Assembly: GCF_030272615.1 (NCBI RefSeq)
Contig: NC_081413.1
Coordinates: 335,834,302-335,898,301 of the forward strand
DNA: 64,000 nt
Source of the DNA: Cryptomeria japonica
Lineage: Eukaryota; Streptophyta; Pinopsida; Cupressales; Cupressaceae
Direction of reading: 5' to 3'
The notes under the pieces were generated by a model. The model searched no databases. It was not told the origin of the DNA and saw only the letters and a list, made by a program, of their open reading frames with translations. Both the position numbers and the translations under genes were made by a program. This document shows, in pieces, positions 46,683 through 56,836 of this stretch (its first letter is position 1; every line of letters begins with the position of its first letter).

Positions 46683-48227
46683 TGTTAGCATTTGGCATTA
46701 TAACAAACAATGGAAGATTGTTGGCATTTCAATAAGGATATTGAGAAGGTTGTTGATGATTATGGATATAACTGATTAAGGATGTTTACTGTCTTGATAT
46801 TATTATTTTTTCATTGATGTCAAGAAATTGATTTTCTAATTCAGTATGTTGTTGTCATATCTTGAGAAGTATGATTTGAAGAGTATAAAGATGTCGGTAA
46901 AAGACACAGAAAGATTATGATGAATAAGATGATGAATAAGGTATTCAATGGGCAACTATTACCGAGTCAGAAAATGATGAGATCATGATGTTTAGATTGT
47001 TTTAACATCATACATATGTTGTAAATTGTAAGGTTAATACTATACTATGTTACCAAGCAAACAACCTAGTCAGTAAACCCTAAGGAACCTAGTCGATAAA
47101 CCCTAAGGTTATCGCTATCGATTAATGAAGGCAGAATGTCTACCGAGTGAAATTTAGTATTTATCAAGTTGTAACCGAGTTGTAACCGAGCTATAATAGA
47201 ATGCATTAAATGATTACATGCATTATTTAATGAAGGAAGCTAATGAACTGGAACTGATTAAAAGATTGGTATGTCGTAAATAAAGTTTGTTAAGAAGCTA
47301 TGGCAATGGAAGATCAGCAGGAAGATCTATAGTTCAGATTGAACCAAAATACCCTAGCACAAGTTCCAAGAAATATATACAAGTTCTAAGGTGGGTAAAA
47401 CATTTTCAGATCGAAAGATGCATTGAACCTAGACAAGATTGAAGATCTGATGGCTATGATTGATCATGGGAAATATGATCAAGGAGATTAAGTGGTTAGC
47501 TAATTGTTTATAAATAGGGAATTGTTGATAAACAATGCATGCGGGCAAATGTATGCATAGGGATGCTACATAGTGATTACCGAGCACAAAAGCTTGAAGA
47601 CCTATTTGAATAACAGAGTATAGAAGCCCAACAGATGGACAAGATTAGTTCTATGTCTAGATTGTATTGAGCAAATAAGAATCTGCTTTAGCATTTTAGA
47701 TGTGAAGTTGCAGATAGATTTTTATTACTATTATTTTGTGAAAGTGATAGAAAATGTCTTAACCGAGTGGACTTAACAGTCTTATTTGTAAAACCCTCTA
47801 GCAAGGTGACATTCTAATTGAGTGTTTGAAATCCTTTAACAAGGTCACTTCTAACAAGGTGAAGATCCTAACAGATCTGAGGGAAATCCCTTAACCGGGT
47901 CACATCTAGCAATGTGTTTGTAATCTTTAATAGGATTTGCTTTTAATTGAGCATATTCTAGAAGAGTATATTTCTTAGTGGGTCCAAAATCCCACAGTGG
48001 TTTTTCCCTATTTGGGTTTCCACGTTAAATCTAGTGTTATGAGGTTTATGATGTTTATATGCTTTTGAGTTTGTATGTTTAGTAGTTTTGGTTATATTAC
48101 TGAAGTATATGTTACCAAGGTTGAATCTGATGTTTTTATGGAAGATTAAGTTTGTATGATTCACCCCCCCTACCTCTCATCTTGTTGGCTATTGGATCTA
48201 TACTTATATAAAGTATCAGAACTATCA
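46683..48227 (+). repeat. 5' LTR of element C
   Basis: TGTTAGCATT to AACTATCA, 1545 bp. It contains ACCGAG about six times, TTGGGTTTCCACGTTAAAT near 48013 as in other Copia LTRs here, and TTCACCCCCCC near 48161. It is 88 bp longer than the 3' LTR because of small duplications or deletions, such as the region near 47830-47860. Confidence 0.92.
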
Positions 48228-48229
48228 AT

Positions 48230-48244
48230 TGGTATCAGAGCTTT
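48230..48244 (+). other. Primer binding site, initiator tRNA-Met type
   Basis: TGGTATCAGAGCTTT lies two bases after the LTR end, matching the plant Copia consensus. Confidence 0.92.
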
Positions 48245-48291
48245 GGACTCCGGAAGAAAAGTTTAAAGGCACTTGAGTTAAAGATCCAAAG

Positions 48292-49115
48292 ATGTATAAG
48301 AGGGATGCACCAAAGTTGAACAATTCAAGTTTCTCTACATGGCAGAAAAGGATGAAGATGCACCTATCAGGAGTTGGAGAATATGTTGTATATTATCTAT
48401 AGAATGATTTCATCACACCGAGCACCTATCCATTGAAAATGGAAGAGATAAAGGCAAAGCAAGAACATATCCAAGCAATGATTGAAATAACATCTGCAAT
48501 GACCGACTCAGAGTTTAATCCATGAGGATGAGTGAAGGTGAGAACATAACTCAGTACAGTACAAGACTAAAGGAGATTGTCAATCAAATCAAAGGAGCAG
48601 GTGGAACTATTGAAGAAAAGGATATAACAAGTAAGTTGTTAAGAACCCTTCTACTAGCTTATGCAATCTGAGTCTTTGCAATCAATGAATTGAGGTCTGT
48701 ACCTAATATGCCAGTTTCTTTAGATGCTACTATTGGTAAGCTACATGCATTTGAGTTAAGTAACTTTGATAACAGTGGATCTTCGGTAAATAAAATTGAA
48801 TTTGCATTTAGTTCTTATCATCTTGATGAATCTAATGATTACAATGAAAGAAAGTATAAGTTCTCTGAAGGAGATCACAGTGGAGCAAGCGAAAGATTTC
48901 GTAAGAACATGGAAGAAGTACACAAACTGTATGAGGAAATCAGAAAGCAAGAAGAGTTTGAAGCACTATTAGCCAGAAGGTTACCGAGAGGCAAAGGTAA
49001 GTATAAAGGAAAACTACCTTTGAAATGTTTCAATTGTGATAAAATAGGACATATAGCTTCTAACTGTCCTGAAAAAGATTCTACTAAAAAGAGAGATTAC
49101 CGAGATGATAGATAG
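48292..49115 (+). pseudogene. Copia gag of element C (UBN2-like, one zinc knuckle)
   Basis: ATG 48292 opens with KLNNSSFSTWQKRMKMHL, the start of Copia Gag proteins. A stop near 48400 and a frame change near 48523 follow. The second part reads YSTRLKEIVNQIKGAGG, LRSVPNMPVSLDATIGKL and LHAFEL, then a helical region and a single intact knuckle CFNCDKIGHIASNC near 49030. Gag forms the virus-like particle in the cytoplasm and binds element RNA. It reads toward pol in the same frame, separated by a TAG at 49113. Confidence 0.85.
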
Positions 49116-50519
49116 AAAGATAATCATTACAGAGGACACCGAGACTTCAGAAGAAGAGATAGAAATACATGCTTAATAGCCGATGAGGAATCCAATAATG
49201 ATAAATCAGATGAAACTGATACAGAGGAAGTAGTTTATGTGGCTATCAAAGATGGATCAGATGAAGAAAGGTATGAAGAAAAAGCCCTAATATCTCACAT
49301 AAATACTAATGATTCTTGGATCATAGATAGTGGATGCTCACAACATATGATAGGTGATAAACACAAGTTTGTTATGTTAGAAGATTATTATGGAGGCTAT
49401 GTAAGATTTGGTAATGATGCACCATGTCCGATGAAAGGTAAAGGATCCATAACACTTCTTGACAATGCAAGATGCAATGATGTTTATTGGGTTGAAGGTT
49501 TGAAATACAATTTGTTGAGTGTAGCACAGCTAAACAACACAGGTTGCCGAATAGAATTTCAGAAAGGAATTGTCAAAGTTCATGACAAGAATGGAAAGTT
49601 AGCTGGTACCAGGACACAAGAAAAAGGTAACACATTTCACCTTGACTCAACTCGTAACAAGTGTTTGTATACTTGGTTATGGCATAAAAGGTTTTGTCAT
49701 GTAAATTTTGATAATCTGATCAAAATAAGCAAGAGGCACCAAGTAAGAGGTCTACTGAGTCTTGAAAAACCTGAGAATGCTATGTGTCGAGGATGCCAGA
49801 TGGGTAAGATGACAAGATCAAGCTTTACAAGTAAGTCTTACACTTCTACGGGAATTTTAGATCTTGTGCACACTGATCTTTGTGGTCCTATGAAAGTTCA
49901 AAGTTATTATGATGATAAATATTTCATATTATTTGTGGATGACTATTCAAGGATGATGTCAGTAATGTTTTTAAAAGATAAATCAGAAGCTTTTCAAATG
50001 TTTAAATGGTACAAGGAAAGAGTTGAAAATGAAATAGGAAGACAACTGAAATGTCTTAGATCAGATAGAGGAGGAGAGTTCACATATGATGAATTCAACC
50101 TATTCTTCAATGATCATGGTATTAAAAGACAAGTCTCTGCACCGAGAACTCCACAACAGAATGGAATAGCTGAGAGAAGAAATAGATCTATTGTGGATTA
50201 TGCTAGAACACTGATGATTGAAAAGAAAGTGCCACAAACATTTTGGAGAGAAGCAATAAGCACAGCAGTTTACACCCTAAACCGAGTACAATTGAAGAAA
50301 GGTACTTTGAAGACACCATATGAAATCTGGTATGATAAGAAACCTAATGTAAGTTATTTTAAAATCTTTGGAAGTAGATGCTATGTTCACAAAGATGATA
50401 GAAATGGCAAGTTTGATCATAAGAGTGAAGAAGGAACATTTCTAGGTTATTCTTCTAGAAGCAAAGCATTTAAATGTCTGATCAAATCATCTAACAAAAT
50501 AGTAGAAGTGCAAATGTGA
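49116..50519 (+). pseudogene. Copia pol of element C: protease and integrase
   Basis: The frame continues after the TAG at 49113 and is open from 49239 to 50519. The aspartic protease active site is WIIDSGCSQHM near residue 30 of the open part. The integrase has its HHCC zinc region (HKRFCHVN, CRGCQMGK) and the DDE core (VHTDLCGP, FVDDYSRM, PRTPQQNGIAERRNRS). A GKFDHKSEEGTFLGYS segment of the Copia integrase C terminus follows. The catalytic residues all look present. The protease would cleave the polyprotein and the integrase would insert the cDNA. The frame ends with TGA at 50517, before the reverse transcriptase. Confidence 0.92.
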
Positions 50520-50758
50520 AAATTGATGAATTTATAGAAAGAAATGATGAATGAAATTCCAAGGAACTAGAAGACTATGATGAATTTGTCTATGTTCAAC
50601 TGACAAGTCTTACGGAGAAGACTGTTGAATAAAATGAAGAGAATATCCAGTTACCGAGTGATGAAGAAGATCATACAAAGCCTACCGATCCTGTATTAGC
50701 CAAGTATGTCAGAAGACATCATGCACCAAGTCAGATTATAGGAGATAAGGATGATCCA

Positions 50759-52341
50759 ATGATGATAAGGAACAAACAAAGACATAACACATGTCTGATA
50801 TCTGAATTTGAACCGAGAATAGTGAAAGAGGCATTTAACAGTGAATATTGGATAAATGCTATGATAGAAGAGATTGATCAAATCAAGAAGAATGACACAT
50901 GGACACTAATCCCAAGACTGAAGGACAAAAATGTAATTGGTACAAAGTGGATTTTCAAAAACAAGCTAAATAAAAAAGGAGAGGTCATTCAAAATAAAGC
51001 AAGACTAGTTTGCAAAGGTTATGCTCAAGAAGAAGGAATTGATTATGGTGAAACGTTTGCACTTGTTGCTAGACTTGAAGGAGTAAGAACATTGTTGGCA
51101 TATGTTGCTTTCAAAAAATTCAAGGTATATCAAATGGATGTCAAATCTGCATTTCTGAATGGAATATTAGAAGAAGAAGTTTTTATTGAACAACCTGAAG
51201 GATTTGTTGAAGACAATAATAAAGATCAGGTATGTAAATTGAACAAAGCTTTATATGGTTTAAAACAAGCACCTACAGCATGGTATGAAAGATTGCACTC
51301 TTATTTAATTATGATTGGTTTTATAAGGACAAGTGAGAACATCAATATGTACATGAAGAATGATGAAAATGGAATACTAATCTCAGCCATATTTGTTGAT
51401 GAATATTTTGTGGAAATGACTCTCTATGTAAGAACTTTGGAAATGAAATGAGAAAAGAATTTGAGATGTCATTAATTGGTGAGATAAAGTATTTTATAGG
51501 TTTACAAATACTGCAAATGAAAAATAAGATTTTCATTACTCAATCCAAGTACATAAAGGAAATCTTGAAGAAATTTGGAATGGAGGATTCAAAACTAGTA
51601 AGTACTCCTATGACTACCAACTGTAAATTATCAAAGAATGATGAATCTGCATTTGTTGATGAGACACTTTACCGATCCATGATTGGAAAGCTACAATATG
51701 TTGTTCATAGCAGACCAGACATAGCACATGTAGTAGGTATAGTTGCAAGATTCTTTGCAGATCCTAAGGAAACACACATGACAGCAATCAAAAGAATTTT
51801 TAGATACTTGAAAGGCACTGAAGATTATGGCTTAGTATATCAGAAAGGAAATGATTTTGATTTAAAAGTTTATATTGATGCTGATTGGGCAGGCAACATT
51901 GATGACAGAAAAAGCACAAGTGGAGGAGCTTTCTTTTTAGGAGAAAGACTAGTGAGTTGGCTTAACAAGAAACAAGGATGTGTTTCACAGTCAACAGCAG
52001 AAGCTGAATACATTGCTGCAGCATTGAATTGTACCAACATTGCATGTATCAAACAACTGTTAGAAGGTATAAATGAGAAAGTTACCGAGCCAGTAACTAT
52101 ATTCTGTGACAATACTAGTGCCATTAACATTTCAAAGAATCCTATTATGCACTCTAAGACAAAGCACATCTCTATCAAATATCATTATCTTAGAGAAGAA
52201 GCTCAAGAGAAGAAAGTAGTGTTGGAGTATGTTAGCACAAAGGAACAAATAGCAGATATCTTCACCAAGCCACTACCAAGGGACACTTTTGAATATCTTA
52301 GAAGTAAGTTAGGGGTCCTACCCCTATCTTCTACTCACTGA
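50759..52341 (+). pseudogene. Copia pol of element C: reverse transcriptase and RNase H
   Basis: The 50759-51451 frame holds the reverse transcriptase core ([62 protein letters not shown]). At the catalytic YVDD position the text reads FVDEY and the frame is lost, so an indel sits in the active site. A second frame (51448-52341) continues with the thumb/connection (GEIKYFIGLQI, LVSTPMTTNCKLS, YRSMIGKLQY) and an RNase H with YIDADWAG, STAEAEYIA and FCDNTSAI, followed by TKHISIKYHYLRE and ADIFTKPLPRDTF. The RNase H looks intact. The enzyme would copy element RNA to DNA. Confidence 0.92.
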
Positions 52342-52589
52342 CCGAGTTTGGTGAAAGCAGCAATCAGATGACTCTATCAAATATCTTTTAGGATTTGATG
52401 CTAATTTACACACTTTAAGAGGTTTTCTAAAGGTGTACAGGAAATATTATAGGAAACAATACATAAACAATATAGGGAACAGGAATTGAAGACAAAATGC
52501 TCTGACCGAGACTGAATTGATACATTACAGCAGGAATTCACTTCATACAGGAAGAAATTATATTTTAGTTCTTTACTTTTTGGCATTCT

Positions 52590-52772
52590 TGTCAACGGGG
52601 GAGAAAACTGAGAAAGGGGAGAAGACAGAAGATTTAAAAAAAAGAGAAGTCTAATGTATGGGGGAGAAGTCTGATGATAGCAAGAGAGCATTTCAGCATT
52701 TCAGAATCACAACAATCCAAATCTTTTAAGGTCAAATCAATTGGTTTTGCCATCAATGCCAAAGGGGGAGAT
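52590..52772 (+). other. Repeated polypurine tracts before the 3' LTR of element C
   Basis: GGGGGAG-type tracts occur at about 52598, 52613, 52660 and 52763. The last, AAAGGGGGAGAT, abuts the LTR, and its leading GCCATCAATGCC matches the corresponding site in element A. The arrangement is like that reported for Sirevirus-lineage Copia elements. Confidence 0.75.
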
Positions 52773-54229
52773 TGTTTGCATTTGGCATTATAACAGACAA
52801 TGGAAGATTGTTGGCATTTCAATAAGGATATTGAGAAAGTTGTTGATGATTATGGATATAACTGATTAAGGATGTTTACTGTCTTGATATTATTATTTTG
52901 TCATTGATGTCAAGAAATTGATTTTCTAATTCAGTATGATGTTGCCATATCTTGAGAAGTATGATTTGAAGAGTATAAAGATGTTGGTAAAAGACACAGA
53001 AAGATTATGATGAATAAGAGGATGAATAAGGTATTCAATGGGCAACTATTACTGAGTCAGACAATGATGAGATCATAATGTTTATATTGTTTTAACATCA
53101 TACATATGTTGTAAATTGTAAGGTTAATACTATACTATGTTACCAAGCAAAGAACCTAGTCGATAAACCCTAAGGTTATCACTATCAGTTAATGAAGGTA
53201 GAATGTCTACCAAGTGAAGTTTAGTATTTACCGAGTTGTAACCGAGCTATAACAGAATGCATTAAATGTTTACATGCATTATTTAATGAAGGAAGCTGAT
53301 GAGCTAGAACTGATTAAATGATTGGTATGCCGTAAATAAAGTTTGTTAAGAATCTATGGCAATGGAAGATCGGCAGGAAGATCTACAGTTCAGATTGAAC
53401 CGCAATACCCTAGCACAAGTTCCAAGAAATATATACAAGTTCCAAGGCGGGGTAAAACATTTTCAGATCGAAAGATGCATTGAACCTAGACAAGATTGAA
53501 GATCTGATGGCTATGATTGATCATGGGAAATGTGATCAAGGAGATTAAGTGGTTAGCTAGTTGTTTATAAATAGGGAACTATTGATAAACAATGTATGCA
53601 GGCAAATGTATGCATAGGGATGCTACATAGTGATTACCGAGCATAGAAGCTTGAAGACCTGTTTGAATAACAGAGTATAGAAGCCCAGCAGATGGAGAAG
53701 ATTAGTTCTATGTCTAGATTGTATTAAGCAAATAAGAATCTGCTTTAGCATTTTAGATGTGAAGTTGTAGATAGATTTTTATTACTATTATTTTGTGAAA
53801 GTGACAGAAAATCTCTTAACCGAGTGGACTTAACAGTCTTATTTGTAAAACCCTCTAACAAGGTGAAGATCCTAATAGATCTGAGGGAAATCCCTTAACC
53901 GGGTCACATCTAGCAATGTGTTTGTATTCTTTAACAGTATTTGCTTTTAACCGAGCATACTCTAGAAGAGTATATTTCTTAGTGGGTCCAAAATCCCACA
54001 GTGGTTTTTCCTTATTTGGGTTTCACGTTAAATCTGGTGTTATGAGGTTTATGATGTTTATATGCTTTTGAGCTTGTATGTTTAGCAGTTTTGGTTATAT
54101 TACTAAAGTTAATGTTACCGAGGTTGAATCTAATGTTTTTATGGAAGATTCAGTTTGTATGATTCACCCCCCCCCTTCTCATCTTGTTGGCTATTGGATC
54201 TATACTTATATTAAGTATCAAAACTATCA
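52773..54229 (+). repeat. 3' LTR of element C
   Basis: TGTTTGCATT to AACTATCA, 1457 bp, differing from the 5' LTR by scattered substitutions and a few deletions. Confidence 0.92.
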
Positions 54230-55190
54230 TCACTATCGACAAGCCTTGAGAGCTTCAAAAAGGTTGTAAACTGTAATTTCTTGAATATTGCTCCATTGAT
54301 AGTAGGCATCCATAGTCCTAATGGAGTTAATCGCATGTTCCCATAGTCAAGATTTTTGTCGCACTTGCATGCATGATATTTCAGTTATATATCATTTCTC
54401 TTTTTCCTTGAGTTGAATATTTGGCATAACACTTTTTTTTTGCTTGCCTTGACTTGTAAGTAATGAAACCTACTTGGGTGTGACAATTACAGTGGCGCTG
54501 AAGTAGAATTTTAGATTTTTCACTAGTCATATGATCAACTAGGTGTCTAGAATCAATTAGAGACTTTTTTAATTTGTTTGAGATATAGCAAATGATAGAT
54601 TTTGGGTTAACAAGTCTCAATTAGTGAAATCACTACCCAACCATAAGTAAAGCATTGCCACAAGGTAATGTTAAAAATTAATGACCTTATGACCTCAAGG
54701 AATTCATGTCTGAATATCTAAGAAAGGAGACGACCCTTGTTTGTCTTGAATGCAAACAAATGATAAACCTGGACAGTTACCTTGTTTTATTGATGCTTCT
54801 ATATGCTAATGCATAAATTGTATGAATGAGATGCATTTGAAAAAGAAACTATAAGTGATGCAGTGCTTTGAATAAAATGATATGCGATGGAGAAAGCAAA
54901 ACCTGAACTAACCCAACCCTTAGATATGATATCATTGAAGGTGCATGTTGTTCATAGGGTCAGGGATTTTTGTGTCAGTAGTTCATTGGTCTAGCATAAA
55001 GATGTATTTCCAAGAAGGACTCAAGTGTACATGTCCAGCATCTCCAATGTTGATTTCCTTAGTTTTTGGATTTTGTGATGAAACTAGGGTAAAGTCTTAT
55101 GCAAAGGATCAGATAAGGGGAATGGAAGGATGAAAAAGAGGTGTTGGATAATGGATCAGATATTGAAATTTTGGTGCATGAGCGAATGGA
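54230..55190. other. Element G internal sequence downstream of its gag
   Basis: Following the gag-like frame on the minus strand, this should hold pol in a complete element. I see no protease, reverse transcriptase or integrase motif. The short frame at 54381-54620 (-) has no recognised domain. Confidence 0.5.
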
Positions 55191-55462
55191 AAAATCTATG
55201 GTATCACCATTGGCACACATCTTGAGGGATGGTGGATTGATGGAGGAAAATTGGATCTAAGATTTTGAGATTTGGATGGAGGAACAATCAGGGATTTTGG
55301 GACATAAGGTTCCAAAATAGATGAAAGAGGTGATGGAAGAATATATTTGGAAGGTTTGGATGGAGGAACAACAATCTTGGTTGTTGATTTGGATTTTTCT
55401 TTAGATAGTTGTGCTTCAAGGATACACTTAGGGATCCACATGGTTTTTGATTTTCCATTCTT

Positions 55463-56836
55463 TTATAGTTTCTTGGAATGCATTGCTTCTACTAGTGCCT
55501 TAGGAACCCATATAGCTTTTGATTTTTCTTTATTTTGCTTAGTGAGCCTTTGTGTCTTTCTAGATGGAGGGAAGGTGTGCGCAGATGTATGCCTTTGTTG
55601 ATCCTGCACAAGGGATGGAAGAATATATGGTCCTAAAATGGATGGAAGAGATGAAGGGGAAGGCGTGTACCTAGATTTTGGTTTAATAGGGATACCACCA
55701 TTTTGAGGAATGTCACTAAGACCATGGCCCTTATTATTTTCTTTGACATGGAGGGGTTCTTTCTTGTGAAGGTCTACCCCTTTATGTTTATAAATATTTT
55801 GACTTGTAGGATCATGAGAGGGATTTGTAGGCATGATGGATCCTTGAGGTGAACGTGGAGGATTATGAGAAGGAGATGAAGGTATACTTTGATCTTGACG
55901 TGGAAGAGGACCATTGGATAGAGTGTTTGACTCTTCATTTTGAATAAGATCATTTGAAAAGGTGGAAGAGGCATCATGATCTTTCTTAGGAAGTATGCTT
56001 TGCTCTTGAGATGGAAGGGGGTCATCTTGGAAGAAATGGAAAGGTATAATGGGATCATCATGGGATTCTAGTGAGATAGGATCTTTTTCAACCATTGGAT
56101 GGGATGGCCCTTGAGATAGCCCTTGAGGATCAACATGAAAAATTTCATCATAAGGTTCATTATTTAAGGAATATGATATGGAATGTTGTTGAGAAGTCTT
56201 AGAAGATAGCAGCATCATGGAAGAGATGTAGGCTACATGTGAGCCATTGCTAGACACAGGTTCATAATTTTGATCATGCTTGGAAATAGTTCCTTCTTTT
56301 TCTTTAGGTGAGTCATTAGGATCTTCAATTTCAATGAAATCATTATGAATGAGATCTTGAATCTTATGTTTTAATTCCATATACATTGAAGTCTTATATT
56401 TGTTATGCCTATGGTATGCACAATATTTACTCAAAACTTCACATCCCCATGTGGTATTTTTAGGCAATATGATAAGATTATGCTCAAGAATCTCTTTCAA
56501 AGTCGACTCAATAGATTTCCCCAAAGGTGTAAACTGTCTATCTGGGGGATATATGTTTTTTTGTCTTGGTGAAGGTGTCTTGTGATCTTGTATGAGATTT
56601 GACTTTTGATTTTCAATTACTTTTTGTTCCAACTTATGTAATTGTTTTAGCATTTCTTGAATTTTAGTGTTCTTAATATCATAAATTTTTATCTCAAGGG
56701 GGGTCATTGAATCTTTTTGTTGGGCTTGAATGTCATCTACCTTTCTCTTGAGATCTTGAATTTGTTGGGCCAAGTTAGCCATGGGCTTCTTACTTTTGTC
56801 GGAATTTTTAGAAGAGCTTCTAGTTTGAGTAGGCAT
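55463..56836 (-). CDS. Gag-like ORF of element G, apparently lacking the capsid core
   Basis: An intact 457-codon frame starts MPTQTRSSSKNSDKSKKP, followed by a coiled coil (about residues 20-85). The segment RQFTPLGKSIESTLKEIL and a Cys/His segment KYCAYHRHNKYKTSMY with LKHKIQDLIHNDFIE come next. FTPLG followed by YCAYH and HxIQDLI is typical of the region downstream of the capsid in Tat/Athila-type Gypsy Gag proteins. The ~200-residue capsid core normally found between the coiled coil and FTPLG is absent. The C-terminal half is Pro/Ser/Asp-rich and ends with AIWVPKALVEAM. A similar PPSKPSKYILPSP...MWIPKCILEAQ block lies in the next frame (55441-55196), hinting at an internal duplication. 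This is the longest undamaged ORF in the window. Confidence 0.7.
   Translation of the reverse strand: MPTQTRSSSKNSDKSKKPMANLAQQIQDLKRKVDDIQAQQKDSMTPLEIKIYDIKNTKIQEMLKQLHKLEQKVIENQKSNLIQDHKTPSPRQKNIYPPDRQFTPLGKSIESTLKEILEHNLIILPKNTTWGCEVLSKYCAYHRHNKYKTSMYMELKHKIQDLIHNDFIEIEDPNDSPKEKEGTISKHDQNYEPVSSNGSHVAYISSMMLLSSKTSQQHSISYSLNNEPYDEIFHVDPQGLSQGPSHPMVEKDPISLESHDDPIIPFHFFQDDPLPSQEQSILPKKDHDASSTFSNDLIQNEESNTLSNGPLPRQDQSIPSSPSHNPPRSPQGSIMPTNPSHDPTSQNIYKHKGVDLHKKEPLHVKENNKGHGLSDIPQNGGIPIKPKSRYTPSPSSLPSILGPYILPSLVQDQQRHTSAHTFPPSRKTQRLTKQNKEKSKAIWVPKALVEAMHSKKL

Larger units (their letters stand above)
46683..54229 (+). mobile_element. Element C: Copia LTR retrotransposon with near-complete pol (7.5 kb)
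   Basis: The LTRs are 46683-48227 (1545 bp) and 52773-54229 (1457 bp). A perfect primer site TGGTATCAGAGCTTT lies at 48230, and repeated purine tracts end at 52772. Domain order is gag, protease, integrase, reverse transcriptase, RNase H, which defines Copia. Frame changes in gag, between integrase and reverse transcriptase and at the reverse transcriptase active site inactivate it. No convincing target duplication is visible: TTGCT on the left and TCACT on the right share 3 of 5 bases. It is nested in element G. Confidence 0.93.

Noticed and set aside
46678-54234. Target-site duplication for element C
   Set aside because: TTGCT and TCACT match at only three of five positions, too weak to call.
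54945-55601. Plus-strand ORFs over 54945-55601
   Set aside because: They lie antisense to or downstream of the gag-like ORF of element G and show no domain.
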